The notes: generated by a model from the letters alone, not told the origin. DNA of 64,000 nt from Tamlana sp038148895 (GCA_038148895.1 JBBVGQ010000001.1), one strand, 5' to 3'. Positions 18,590-28,210 are shown, counted from the first letter of the stretch. Numbers and translations are program-made.

Positions 18590-18730
18590 GCATTACCACA
18601 AGGGTCGGGCATTATTCGTTGATTCCTATTTTAAATTATTGAATTCATGAATATAAATATTTCAATACTCACTCCCTCCTACGTTGGGAAACTCAAACAA
18701 TTAGCATGTGGTGAACGCAGTCGAACGGTT
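18590..18730. repeat. Degenerate intergenic repeat remnants between rarA and the DUF4136 gene
   Basis: The 228-bp gap holds no gene. It contains GGGCATTA twice (about 18598 and 18616) around CCACAAGGGTC, and at 18713-18724 a copy (minus orientation) of the core TCGACTGCGTTC that also appears twice, as TCGACTGCGCTC, inside the alpha-2-macroglobulin gene. Both look like eroded copies of short dispersed repeats; from memory such sequences are common between genes in Flavobacteriaceae. Confidence 0.4.
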
Positions 18731-18808
18731 CAATCCCTAATGCAATTAGCAACTTAATTAAAAGATGTTGGAATAATTTTTGATTACATTTATCTAAAAT
18801 TTAACCCC

Positions 18809-19330
18809 ATGAAAGCTTTAAAATTTACCCTTTTGGCTTTAGTTATTGTATCGTGCGCCCCTATTCGGGTAAGCTATGATTTTGACCATACGGTCAATTT
18901 CAACGTTTATAAAACCTATCAGTATTACGGCGACATGGAAACAGGACTTAGCGAACTGGATACCAAACGGTTTTTAGATGCCATTGATGCACAAATGACT
19001 GCCAAAGGTTTTGGGATTTCTGAAAACCCAGATTTTTTAATTGACATAAAAAGTTCATCATACCAAGAACCACCTAGACAGACTGTTGGCGTTGGCGTTG
19101 GTGGTACGGGTAGAAATGTTGGTGGGGGAATTTCAATTGGAATCCCTATAGGGCAAGCCAATGTAAACCGACAAATCACCATCGACTTTGTAGATGAAAA
19201 TAAAAAACAACTTTTTTGGCAAGCTGTTGCAGAATCAAGTTATTCCCCAAATGCTACACCAGAAAAACGTGAAGAACATTTAAATGCCATTGCAAAAAAA
19301 ATGCTGTCACAGTATCCGCCTAATCAATAA
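18809..19330 (+). CDS. DUF4136-domain lipoprotein
   Basis: 173 residues; lipobox VIVSC (Cys16). The body follows the DUF4136 layout: VSYDFDHTVNFNVYKTYQYY near the anchor, a Gly-rich VGVGVGGTGRNVGGGISIGIPIG centre and a C-terminal helix LNAIAKKMLSQYPP. Function of the family is unknown; it is a periplasm-facing lipoprotein. It stands alone, preceded by a repeat-rich gap and followed by the SDR gene after 66 bp. Confidence 0.8.
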   Translation: MKALKFTLLALVIVSCAPIRVSYDFDHTVNFNVYKTYQYYGDMETGLSELDTKRFLDAIDAQMTAKGFGISENPDFLIDIKSSSYQEPPRQTVGVGVGGTGRNVGGGISIGIPIGQANVNRQITIDFVDENKKQLFWQAVAESSYSPNATPEKREEHLNAIAKKMLSQYPPNQ

Positions 19331-19396
19331 ACCTTCAAATTTTATAAATATCCTAACATTTAAAATACGTTAATCGTTATTACATTTTGTAGTTTT

Positions 19397-20140
19397 ATGA
19401 AAATCAATAAAACTATGAATAACTTAAAAGGCAAAGTCGCCCTAATTACTGGCGGTTCTAAAGGAATTGGTTTCGGTATTGCGCAATCACTAATGAACGA
19501 AGGAATCCATGTTGCCGTGACGAGTAGAAGCCAATCCTCAGCGGATGAGGCAGCCAAAACATTAAATTCCAATAATTTTACAGACGCTAAAGCTATAGGC
19601 ATTGAGGCTGATGTTCGCAGTTTTGAAAGTCAGCAAAAGGCAGTTGAAACCGTTTTGAAGCACTTCAATCAATTGGACATTGTAATCGCCAATGCAGGAT
19701 TGGGACACTTTGCTTCTATTGAAGATTTATCCATAGAGCAATGGCAGGAAACCATTGACACTAATTTAACGGGTGCTTTTTATTCCATAAAGACAAGTGT
19801 AGATGCATTAAAAAAATCGCAAGGCTACTACATCACCATTTCAAGTTTGGCTGGTACTAATTTTTTTGCCAAAGGATCGGCATACAATGCCAGTAAATTT
19901 GGCTTAACAGGATTTACCCAATCAGTAATGCTTGATTTAAGAAACCATGGCATAAAAGTAAGCACGATTATGCCTGGCTCTGTATCGACATATTTTAACA
20001 ATAATACACCAGATGCCGACGATGCATGGAAAATTCAAATTGAGGATATTGGTGAGTTGGTGGTTGATTTAATCAAAATGAACCCAAGAACGCTGCCAAG
20101 CAAAATTGAGGTTCGACCAAGTATGCCGCCGAAAAAGTAA
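19397..20140 (+). CDS. Short-chain dehydrogenase/reductase (SDR)
   Basis: 247 residues. Rossmann TGGSKGIG at 18-25, NAG near 94-96 (IANAGLG), catalytic Ser in ISSLAGT and the YNASK motif with Tyr/Lys. It is a classical SDR using NAD(P)H; the substrate is unknown. The second ATG (19415, MNNLKGKV) is an equally good start and places the Rossmann motif at the more usual distance from the N-terminus. Its stop abuts the stop of the convergent M64 peptidase gene (TAATTA). Confidence 0.88.
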   Translation: MKINKTMNNLKGKVALITGGSKGIGFGIAQSLMNEGIHVAVTSRSQSSADEAAKTLNSNNFTDAKAIGIEADVRSFESQQKAVETVLKHFNQLDIVIANAGLGHFASIEDLSIEQWQETIDTNLTGAFYSIKTSVDALKKSQGYYITISSLAGTNFFAKGSAYNASKFGLTGFTQSVMLDLRNHGIKVSTIMPGSVSTYFNNNTPDADDAWKIQIEDIGELVVDLIKMNPRTLPSKIEVRPSMPPKK

Positions 20141-21538
20141 TTAGTGTTTTACCAATTTCTTGTTGGCTATAAGCACTTTATCCGAATAGAAATTAGTAAT
20201 ATAAATACCTGTATTTAAGTTACTTATATCCAACTGACAACTTTCAAGGTTTGATATTTTTAGTGCTTTTACCATTCTTCCATCCAAACTAACCAATTCA
20301 ATATTCAGCTTTGAATTGGCTTCACCTTCATACATAAAAGTCACCGTTGTACTTGCAGGATTAGGAAACATAGAAATACTGTAGTTATCCATTTTACTTT
20401 CTATGTCCTTAACACCCAAAGTAGTATAGTTGATTTTCCAGTTTACCAGAGATACATGAAAATTATCATGGTTATCTACTCTCTGAAAAGGTGAATTATC
20501 GTGTATAACTGCTGTTAAGATATTCTCCCCTTCTATCAAACTGGTCTCTAAAAGTGTAACATCATCAACATTGTTGGCAAAATTAGAGCCATTTAATGTC
20601 CAAACACTTTCCAAAGTATTTGGTATTGGCTTGATCAATTCGAGTTGAAAATCCAATGGAAAACTAGAAGGGTTTTCCACGGTACTATTATTTGGGACAT
20701 AGTTATCTATAGGAGATATTAAATCGTGTATTTTTTCGACCATTGCTTCTTTACAAACAGAGCAAAAAGGAGCCCCCAAATAGCGCATCTTACAGTTTTG
20801 ATGTGGCCTATACCATGGTTTTGGATTACCGGAAAAATCGGAATGCTGGTAAATCCCAACGCTATTTGTTCCCATCCAGTTCGTCCATTTCACCAAGCTA
20901 GGATTAGTTTCTTGAGTCATATTTATACCCTCCATCGCATAAATATCATCTTGATAATATTCGTCCTTCAAATTAAACAAAGAATGCCCCAATTCATGGA
21001 TTGCAATCTCATTGGCACTTGCACCATTTGAAGCCGTTGCAATAAAGCCACCGGCACCACCATAAACATTAGAATTTACTAAAATGATTATTTGATCGTA
21101 ATTGGGAAAATTATCTGCCATTACATTATTGATTGTTGCAAAACTACTCGTGTACAACAATCTATGGAAGCCATAACTATCAAACGAAGTATCAAAATAA
21201 GTATCTACTGTTTCTATTGGTGATATCGGTTCAACAACATCAGTAGCCGTTCCAGGGTGGTCCGCTCCACTTTCATTGGAAGGTACTTTTATGGCGTAAA
21301 CATTAAAATAATCGGCATATTCCAAATAGGGAGATTGGGTAAACATATCATTTGAAAAGTTTGTGGCATCAGTAATAAACTGAGGCAATTCAGAAGATTG
21401 ATACCCCTCACTTAAAATAACCAAGTTAATTCGGTTATTATCATCACCAGAAACTTTAATGGATTCAACCTCAAAAACTTGAGCCAAAATTGTTGTGGTG
21501 TATAAAAATAGAATGGCTATGCAAAGTAGGTGTTTCAT
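20141..21538 (-). CDS. M64-family (IgA-type) metallopeptidase with T9SS sorting domain
   Basis: 465 residues: signal peptide to about residue 19 (TTTILAQ), then an M64-like domain beginning VSGDDNNRINLVILSEGY, zinc site HELGHSLFNLKDEYY with H181, E182, H185 and the downstream D/E pair, and a conserved CKMRYLGAPFCSVCKEAM cysteine cluster. Residues about 385-465 are a type A T9SS C-terminal sorting domain (MFPNPASTTVTF ... LDISNLNTGIYI). It should be exported and surface-attached or released. One base separates its ATG from the stop of the upstream lipoprotein, so the two are probably co-translated. Confidence 0.85.
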   Translation of the reverse strand: MKHLLCIAILFLYTTTILAQVFEVESIKVSGDDNNRINLVILSEGYQSSELPQFITDATNFSNDMFTQSPYLEYADYFNVYAIKVPSNESGADHPGTATDVVEPISPIETVDTYFDTSFDSYGFHRLLYTSSFATINNVMADNFPNYDQIIILVNSNVYGGAGGFIATASNGASANEIAIHELGHSLFNLKDEYYQDDIYAMEGINMTQETNPSLVKWTNWMGTNSVGIYQHSDFSGNPKPWYRPHQNCKMRYLGAPFCSVCKEAMVEKIHDLISPIDNYVPNNSTVENPSSFPLDFQLELIKPIPNTLESVWTLNGSNFANNVDDVTLLETSLIEGENILTAVIHDNSPFQRVDNHDNFHVSLVNWKINYTTLGVKDIESKMDNYSISMFPNPASTTVTFMYEGEANSKLNIELVSLDGRMVKALKISNLESCQLDISNLNTGIYITNFYSDKVLIANKKLVKH

Positions 21539-21539
21539 T

Positions 21540-22052
21540 TTAATTCAATTTGGTTTTAATTAGGGGTTTACTTTGCTTTAAGCTATCTACAATTTCACTG
21601 ATTTCAATATATTTTGTTTTACCATTTAATTGTAGCCTTAAAGAAAGGGCACCATTTTCTAAATCGATTTGTTTTTTTTCAAAGATAAGCGAATCATTAA
21701 CAAATTCAACTTTTTTCGATAAAGGGTTTTGAATGATAACCACTTGAAGTTCATTGGATTGCTTATCTAACTGGGCGCATTTCAAATCCCCAATTTTGCC
21801 AGAATTCAAGTAATTTGAAGATGCTTTTTTTAGTTTTCCGTCTGTGATTGTTTTATTGATGAATTGAACTTGCTTAAACCCATCATCAGATTTTGAAATG
21901 GTATAATTTAAAAAAATAAGTTTTGGGTTCGCCTCAGATTGCGCATCTGCTTGCGGAATACTCCTTTTTGAGCCACAGGAAGCAAGACTTAATAGTGCAA
22001 ACATAAAAAATGATACCTGTGCAAAGCTTTTATAAAAATTATTTTGGGGCAT
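21540..22052 (-). CDS. Unrecognised small lipoprotein upstream of the M64 peptidase
   Basis: 170 residues from the ATG at 22050-22052 (MPQNNFYKSF...), with lipobox SLASC (Cys26); a TTG 18 bp earlier is a weaker start. The mature part is hydrophilic, beta-rich, with no family I recognise. It sits between the alpha-2-macroglobulin gene (80 bp upstream) and the M64 peptidase gene (one base downstream). The tight coupling suggests it assists or restrains the peptidase, which is inference only. Confidence 0.7.
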   Translation of the reverse strand: MPQNNFYKSFAQVSFFMFALLSLASCGSKRSIPQADAQSEANPKLIFLNYTISKSDDGFKQVQFINKTITDGKLKKASSNYLNSGKIGDLKCAQLDKQSNELQVVIIQNPLSKKVEFVNDSLIFEKKQIDLENGALSLRLQLNGKTKYIEISEIVDSLKQSKPLIKTKLN

Positions 22053-22132
22053 TAGTTTTTCAAACTTCAAATTTTAGCTGATGCAAGGTAATGATTTCTT
22101 AACTTCAAAATCAATTTAAAGGAACCCCTGTG

Positions 22133-25100
22133 TTAATTGCCAACCAAAATCCTGCTTCCTTCACTGTGGCTACTAAACTCGGGCGCATACATGCTTTGAA
22201 TGGTTGTAATACCATTGCTCATATTACCAGCATTGTTTACACGTAAATCGTACTCAAAAACATAAATGCCTTTTGGTAAATAATCAAAAAAGAAATTGGT
22301 TGAAGCATCTTTTGTACTTTCATAATAACCTAAACCATCCTGCCATTTGTATTGGGATAAAACGTTAATGGGCTCCAATCCTGAAGCGCGCATGTCTTTC
22401 ATATGAATGAATTCCATGTTTCTATCACTTCGCAACTCTATTCGCACCCTTACTAAATCACCCACTTTTAAATTTGTACTTGAAGTTATTTCAGTGATTT
22501 CTTCACCGGTATCCGTATTCGTTCTAAAGAATAGTTGTTTATTTAATTTTAATGGCGTTTCTGCTGAAGTAATTTTATCCAAGTCTTCAAAATATTGCCA
22601 ATATAAACTTCCCCAGGCAATGCCTTTTCCCTCTTTTGAAATTTTTACTTCGGCCATTTCAGGTTTAATTTCTGAAGCATTCCAAGAGGTTTTATAATAG
22701 CCTGTTCCCGCTTCAACCTTAACATTTTCAAGTTTTGAAGGGTCAATTTTTTCTCCGCCCAAAACCACATCAACCATATCGGTAACGCTTAACCAATCTC
22801 TACCCTGAAGCAACAAAGCGTAAACAGCATCTGTAGTGGCTTTGGTGGTTTTCCAACGATTGGTTTGCTTGTTTTTAAGCAACCATATTTTAAGATTATC
22901 AATGGTTTCGAGATTCTTCTCTTTGCTTTGAATGACAGATCCGGCCTCTGAAAACGCTTCAATCAACAACGCTTGGGTTTCAATGGGCGCTTGGTACCAA
23001 AACCATGAATTGGCATTGGCTTTCCAGTACATGCCCAATTCATTTGAGGTTACACTTGTTTCCTCTAAGGAATTCATGATTTTTGAGGCCATTTTTGCAT
23101 CGTTATTTCTGTGCGATACCAAAGCCATTAATCCTTTGGCATATAACGGTCTTTTTAACCAATACTTTTGAATTTGGGTTTGATAATAGCTTGTAATCTC
23201 CTCAACATTTTTACTCCTTTTAATTTCGGGGAAAAAGCTTCGCATGTACAAATAATGCAATTGGGTATAGCTCAAGTGGTCTTTGCTTAAATCTACATTA
23301 GCATCATATTTTCTGATGTCATCATATTCTTTAATGAATTCTGAATCGAGATAACTGATGGCTTTTTCAATCATTTTATTATGAGACCCTTCGACTGCGC
23401 TCAGGGTGACACCGAGCTTGGTAAGATGTCCGAAGCCAGAAATAATATGCTGTGTAATAAATCTGTTTTCATAACCGCCATTAAACCAAGGCCATGCGCC
23501 AGAAGGCATTTGGTTATTTTGCAGTTTTTGGATAGCTGATTGCAGTTCATTGTTCATTTTATTTAAATCGAACAATAGGGCAATGCGTTTTTTCTGTTCG
23601 GTTTCACTTTGCGCATCCCGAAGCCACGGTGTTTCTTGAATAAGGATTGATTTTAATTCCTCGTTTTTTTCAAGATTGCTGATCAGCACATCTTGAGATT
23701 TCCACTGATTGAAAACCTCTTTGATTTTAGGATTGTTGTTTGCAATATGGCTGGCCAGAGCATTGGCGTAGTAGCGACTAAAGGTTTGTTCGTTGCAATC
23801 GTAAGGGTATTCCATAAGATAAGGCAAGGCCTGAACGGCGTACCAAGCCGGATTGGAAGTCATTTCTAAGGTTAGCTTATGGTGTTTTAAAGTCGTTGAA
23901 TTGTTCGTTTTTAGTTTATCTAAGGTGAAGGTTCGCGTTTCGTTGGAACGCACCCACATGGGCAATGTCTCTGTAACCAACATACGGTTGCTCAATACAG
24001 GAAGAACGTTTTGCTCGCCGTCACTAAAAGTTTCCGATTTGGCCATTATTTTGTATTGAATGGCACCTACATTATCGGGAATGTTTAAATTCCAAGAAAC
24101 TTGGGTATTACCTTTGGCATTTATGGAAAAGGTTTCGACTGCGCTCAACCTGACAAGTAAGTTTGTGATGTCGCTTCCAGAAATTGCATCAGTTAAAATG
24201 AGTTTGGCTTGGCCTGAAAGCGGTTTTTCCGTTAGGTTTGAAATTTTAGTGCTTATTGTAATATTGTCCCCTTCTCGTAAAAAGCGTGGTGCGTTTGGTG
24301 TTACCATAAGTTCCTTTTGGGTAACCGCTGTTAAAGTTTTCGTGGTGCTTTCCAAAGTTTTGGTATGTGCCAATAACTGCAGTTTCCATTGGGTCAAGGC
24401 TTCGGGTGTTGTAAAACTGAAACTTACATTTCCTACTTCATCGGTCTGCAACTTTGGAAAGAAAAATGCTGTTTCTTGAAGGTTTTTGCGGATTTGAATG
24501 TTATCGAAGTTTTTTTTTTCTTCCTTATTTTGAGAAATAGATTTTGATTCCTTCATCATTTCAGGAGCAGCACCAACCATGACTACCTCTTCCAAAGCAC
24601 TATCATTTAATTTTGCAAATGCCACAGGTTCTTCTGCTTCAACAGAATCTTCAACCATTTGCACACTTGCTACTCTTCCACTCAAACCACGAATTAATAG
24701 ATTGTTTGAATAGCCAAAACCAAACCCAAACCAATTCAATCGGTCATATTGTTGCTGTGGGTAGCTTAAACGCATTTTGCTGTTGTAAACCCTAAAATTA
24801 CGCGTGCCAAAACTTTTGTTGGATTGACTATAAGTGCGGGCATAATACAACGGCTGTTGCAACGGATTGAAATTCCACGCATGCGGTTTAAACTGGTCTA
24901 AAGAGGCATCGTACATGCTTGCCAATAGTTCGGTACTTACTTTTTCGCCTTGTGGCCCTTTGATTTTAAAACTCCAAGTTTCGTCAGTTCCCGGTTGTAA
25001 TTTATCTCGAAACGTCAATGTTTCAATATCTAAATCGGTTTTTGGATATGGCACTGAAATAGCCAGAGAACCGGATTGAAAACTATTAAAAACCGCAAAG

Positions 25101-28100
25101 GTATAATGTACCGCAAAACCACCTACATCACTTTTCTCAACAGGAACGGTGATAGCTTTTTTGCCGTTTTGCAAGGTGATAATTTCAGTTTTTAAGATTT
25201 TTCCATCCTTTTCAACAGACACAGTAATCGATAAATCTTCGGCGGAAGAACCCAAGGTAATTTTAGCAACATCTCCAATTTGATAGGTTTCTTTGTCTAT
25301 GCTGATACTGAATAATTGATTGTCGGCCAAAGAATCATCATCGTTACTAAAAAGTGTGGTTTTGGTTTGGTCTTTTACCAATTGCCCAAATTTGTCTTTA
25401 CTTTCCAAAACAATTAAGTATTGCCCCGATTTCCACTTTTTAATTTTGCCGAGGTTGACTTCCTTTGCTATTTCAGTATTGAAATTCTCCTCAAAAACCA
25501 AATCGCCTTTTTCCCAGTTTTCATCAAGATGTTCATTGGTATAGGCCTCATGCGGAAACAGATTTTTAAATGTTTCTTCAGAGAATTCCTGATAATCTGG
25601 CGCAGGCCATGGACGCTGCCTCAAGGCCCTTTTTGGAGCTATTAATTTATATATTTTAATCACACCTTTGGCTGGCACAAACTCACCATTTAAATTTTCG
25701 GTTGTTATTTTTATGGCATGGCCTTTTTGGGTTTTGTCCAACTGTGAATCAACATCCATTTTGGCAACCAAGGCATGGTAACCCACATGTACCGTAGTTG
25801 CGGCACTTCGGGTTTCACCATTTAAATCTGTAACATCGGCTGTTATTTCATAATTGAAAATCGGCAAACTACTTTTGTCTACACTTTGGGCTGGCAGGGC
25901 TTTAAAGGTTATTTCAAATTCACCTTTTTCATTCGTCATGCTTTCACCATGGGTTATTTCCTGAGGTTCGCTATTAAACCAAGGGCGATACCAAAAATAC
26001 CACCTTGGGTACTGTACTTTACGGTGTACTCGATACACCACTTTGGCATTTGTAATGGAACTTCCGGCATAAGCCAAAGCATTGCCTTTTACAGTAATGG
26101 AATCGGTTACCTTAAAGGTTTCGGTTACCGGTTCAAACTTGGTTTCAAACTTTGGGCGTTTGTATTCTTCAACCGAAAAATATTGGCTGCCATTCAAATC
26201 CTTTTTGTCGCCATCGAGTTGAATATGATATTGACCTGTTAAACCACTATTGGGTAAAATAAATTCTCCAGAAACAGAACCAAATTCATTGGTTACCAGT
26301 TCAAGTTCTTTTACTTCTTCACCATTTACGTTAAAAAGTGCGGCAGAAACTTTTTCTGAAGCCAAAACTTCAGATTTATTTTCTTTGGATTTTACAACTA
26401 TAGCCTTAAAATAAACCGTTTGTCCAGGCCTATAAATGCTTCTATCGGTAAAAACAAAAGCCCCGTAATTGGTAATTTCCTCCCTTTCGTTGTAATGCCT
26501 ATTGATGTAATAGTCACCAAAATAAGCCACATCGTTTCCGTTTGTAACCTTGGCGGTAATGTTACGGTAACGGTCGCCTGATTTTTCTATTTTAATTTGC
26601 CCATTGGCATCTGGCGTATGGGTTTGTTTTGTCGTTTTGTTATCGTAGTTTTCGGTAAAAGACAATTCAACTTTTGCTTTAGTAACAGGAGCACCATTAT
26701 TTCGATTTATAATTTGAAATATTTTATAATCTGGCGTTTCCGTTTCAACCAGAGCTAAATTGGTCACTTGAATATTCGCAAAGCCAAATACATTTTCGTC
26801 ATCTTTCTGTATTGCTAAAATGACATACCTACCGTTGTCCAATTTAGGTACTAGTACCTCAGTAGTGTGCAACTGATAATCGCTTTCATTTTTTAATTGG
26901 TTATCCCAAGATTCAACAACATCAAGCTTTTTAATGAATTTTAGTTGGTCTTCCTTTTTGTAAATTTTGCTGAATTTTTCAAACTCATTTTCTGAAATGC
27001 CATAGATTTTAAATTGAAGGGCGTTCAAATTTTTATAGCGCACCAAAACTTTTGAATCCATTTGAATGGGCAAAAAGTCCTCAGCCGTAATTTGAAACGT
27101 GGCATATTCAATTTGCGATTTTAGGGTTTCACATTTTTCGGCACCTGTGCTTTTTGGAAATTCTGAAATCACACGATTGCAAATTTCCAAAGCCTCCTTT
27201 GCTTTCCATCTATTTTCCTCTGATGTCTTGGGCTGATAGTTTTGGCTCTGTTGGAAATAAATTGAAGCCATTTCAAAATCATATAATCCTGAAACTTCAT
27301 TAGATTTAAAACGTTTGCTTTCAGTTTTCAAAGCATCCAACAAGAAGGCTTGTTTATCGCTAAATGTTGCGTATTGATTTGCAAATTTTAAACGTTCAAT
27401 ATCAACATCTGCCAATGCCAAGGGTTCTTTGTCCTTTAAATGAAACTGAATCAAATCTTGATAGATTTTCAAGGCATTGAGTTGAAGAGAAGTGGAATCT
27501 TTTGAGGTGATTTTTAACTCTGAAAATGATTTGGAATCACTTATATAATCTTTATCGTCAAGTTCAAATTTATATGCCGGTTTGGTAATTTGGGTTTCGC
27601 TTGTTTTGTAAAAACTTAAAGCTTGGTGATTCAAAAAATCGAATAAGGTTGGTCGGAACTTTTTAGAGCCTTTCACTTCATTCAACAAAACGCTGTATTT
27701 GTTCAATTTTTCCTGCTGGAGCATCAACCCATTTTCCAACGAATTTTGAAAATGCGAATGAATTTCATCAAACAGCGTATGTAAATCCCAAGTTCTAAAA
27801 TCATTGGCATCAACTTTTTCAGAAGTTTTTGTCCGGTTATAAAACTTCCATCTGTTTTGGTTGAAATATTGCCAATACAGATTCGCCAAAACGCTTTCCA
27901 AAATATTTTTAGTTGGAAATTCTTGGGTTTCAATTTCATTTTTAAAATCGTTAACAATCCTCAATTGCGCATCTTCCTCCAAAACCAGTGCATACTTGCT
28001 TTTGTAAAATATGGTTTTAATAATCTGGTTTTCGTTATTCAATTTACGGGCTTGCTGTTCAATATCCTCAACAATTTTTAAGGCCGATTGCGGTAAACCA

Positions 28101-28210
28101 TCGGCTTCCAATTTTTCAACCTTGGCCCACAAATTTTGAAAATCATTGGCTTGAGCATGTGAAAAATTGGCAAAAAATAATATCATAAGTATGGGTAGTA
28201 TGCGTTTCAT
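22133..28210 (-). CDS. Alpha-2-macroglobulin family protein with intact thioester motif
   Basis: 2025 residues from the ATG at 28208-28210 (MKRILPILMILFFANFSHAQ, a clear signal peptide); an upstream in-frame start adds 11 residues and is unlikely. N-terminal helical/MG region; MG2 signature TDRSIYRPGQTVYFKA near residue 590; A2M domain with FFFPKLQTDEVGNVSFSFTTP near 1260; thioester motif CNEQ with Cys1472 inside YPYDCNEQTFSRYY; thioester-domain helices and a C-terminal receptor-like domain follow. Bacterial relatives are thought to trap proteases in the envelope. Oddities: LEEVVMVG at about 1206, a 10-base A run, and two in-frame repeat insertions encoding LSAVE. Confidence 0.92.
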   Translation of the reverse strand: MKRILPILMILFFANFSHAQANDFQNLWAKVEKLEADGLPQSALKIVEDIEQQARKLNNENQIIKTIFYKSKYALVLEEDAQLRIVNDFKNEIETQEFPTKNILESVLANLYWQYFNQNRWKFYNRTKTSEKVDANDFRTWDLHTLFDEIHSHFQNSLENGLMLQQEKLNKYSVLLNEVKGSKKFRPTLFDFLNHQALSFYKTSETQITKPAYKFELDDKDYISDSKSFSELKITSKDSTSLQLNALKIYQDLIQFHLKDKEPLALADVDIERLKFANQYATFSDKQAFLLDALKTESKRFKSNEVSGLYDFEMASIYFQQSQNYQPKTSEENRWKAKEALEICNRVISEFPKSTGAEKCETLKSQIEYATFQITAEDFLPIQMDSKVLVRYKNLNALQFKIYGISENEFEKFSKIYKKEDQLKFIKKLDVVESWDNQLKNESDYQLHTTEVLVPKLDNGRYVILAIQKDDENVFGFANIQVTNLALVETETPDYKIFQIINRNNGAPVTKAKVELSFTENYDNKTTKQTHTPDANGQIKIEKSGDRYRNITAKVTNGNDVAYFGDYYINRHYNEREEITNYGAFVFTDRSIYRPGQTVYFKAIVVKSKENKSEVLASEKVSAALFNVNGEEVKELELVTNEFGSVSGEFILPNSGLTGQYHIQLDGDKKDLNGSQYFSVEEYKRPKFETKFEPVTETFKVTDSITVKGNALAYAGSSITNAKVVYRVHRKVQYPRWYFWYRPWFNSEPQEITHGESMTNEKGEFEITFKALPAQSVDKSSLPIFNYEITADVTDLNGETRSAATTVHVGYHALVAKMDVDSQLDKTQKGHAIKITTENLNGEFVPAKGVIKIYKLIAPKRALRQRPWPAPDYQEFSEETFKNLFPHEAYTNEHLDENWEKGDLVFEENFNTEIAKEVNLGKIKKWKSGQYLIVLESKDKFGQLVKDQTKTTLFSNDDDSLADNQLFSISIDKETYQIGDVAKITLGSSAEDLSITVSVEKDGKILKTEIITLQNGKKAITVPVEKSDVGGFAVHYTFAVFNSFQSGSLAISVPYPKTDLDIETLTFRDKLQPGTDETWSFKIKGPQGEKVSTELLASMYDASLDQFKPHAWNFNPLQQPLYYARTYSQSNKSFGTRNFRVYNSKMRLSYPQQQYDRLNWFGFGFGYSNNLLIRGLSGRVASVQMVEDSVEAEEPVAFAKLNDSALEEVVMVGAAPEMMKESKSISQNKEEKKNFDNIQIRKNLQETAFFFPKLQTDEVGNVSFSFTTPEALTQWKLQLLAHTKTLESTTKTLTAVTQKELMVTPNAPRFLREGDNITISTKISNLTEKPLSGQAKLILTDAISGSDITNLLVRLSAVETFSINAKGNTQVSWNLNIPDNVGAIQYKIMAKSETFSDGEQNVLPVLSNRMLVTETLPMWVRSNETRTFTLDKLKTNNSTTLKHHKLTLEMTSNPAWYAVQALPYLMEYPYDCNEQTFSRYYANALASHIANNNPKIKEVFNQWKSQDVLISNLEKNEELKSILIQETPWLRDAQSETEQKKRIALLFDLNKMNNELQSAIQKLQNNQMPSGAWPWFNGGYENRFITQHIISGFGHLTKLGVTLSAVEGSHNKMIEKAISYLDSEFIKEYDDIRKYDANVDLSKDHLSYTQLHYLYMRSFFPEIKRSKNVEEITSYYQTQIQKYWLKRPLYAKGLMALVSHRNNDAKMASKIMNSLEETSVTSNELGMYWKANANSWFWYQAPIETQALLIEAFSEAGSVIQSKEKNLETIDNLKIWLLKNKQTNRWKTTKATTDAVYALLLQGRDWLSVTDMVDVVLGGEKIDPSKLENVKVEAGTGYYKTSWNASEIKPEMAEVKISKEGKGIAWGSLYWQYFEDLDKITSAETPLKLNKQLFFRTNTDTGEEITEITSSTNLKVGDLVRVRIELRSDRNMEFIHMKDMRASGLEPINVLSQYKWQDGLGYYESTKDASTNFFFDYLPKGIYVFEYDLRVNNAGNMSNGITTIQSMYAPEFSSHSEGSRILVGN
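23387..23411. repeat. Short dispersed repeat, copy 1 (in the macroglobulin gene)
   Basis: Plus-strand order: arm CCCT (23387-23390), core TCGACTGCGCTC (23391-23402), arm AGGG (23403-23406), then TGACA. The arms are complementary. The minus strand is read in frame as VTLSAVEG at about residues 1600-1608 of the macroglobulin. Confidence 0.6.
24131..24155. repeat. Short dispersed repeat, copy 2 (in the macroglobulin gene)
   Basis: Arm GGTT (24131-24134), identical core TCGACTGCGCTC (24135-24146), arm AACC (24147-24150), then TGACA. The arms differ from copy 1 but are again complementary to each other. Read in frame on the minus strand as VRLSAVET at about residues 1352-1360. Confidence 0.6.

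Noticed and set aside
24060..24479. 139-codon plus-strand open frame inside the macroglobulin gene
   Set aside because: Antisense shadow of a strongly supported coding region; composition follows the opposite strand.
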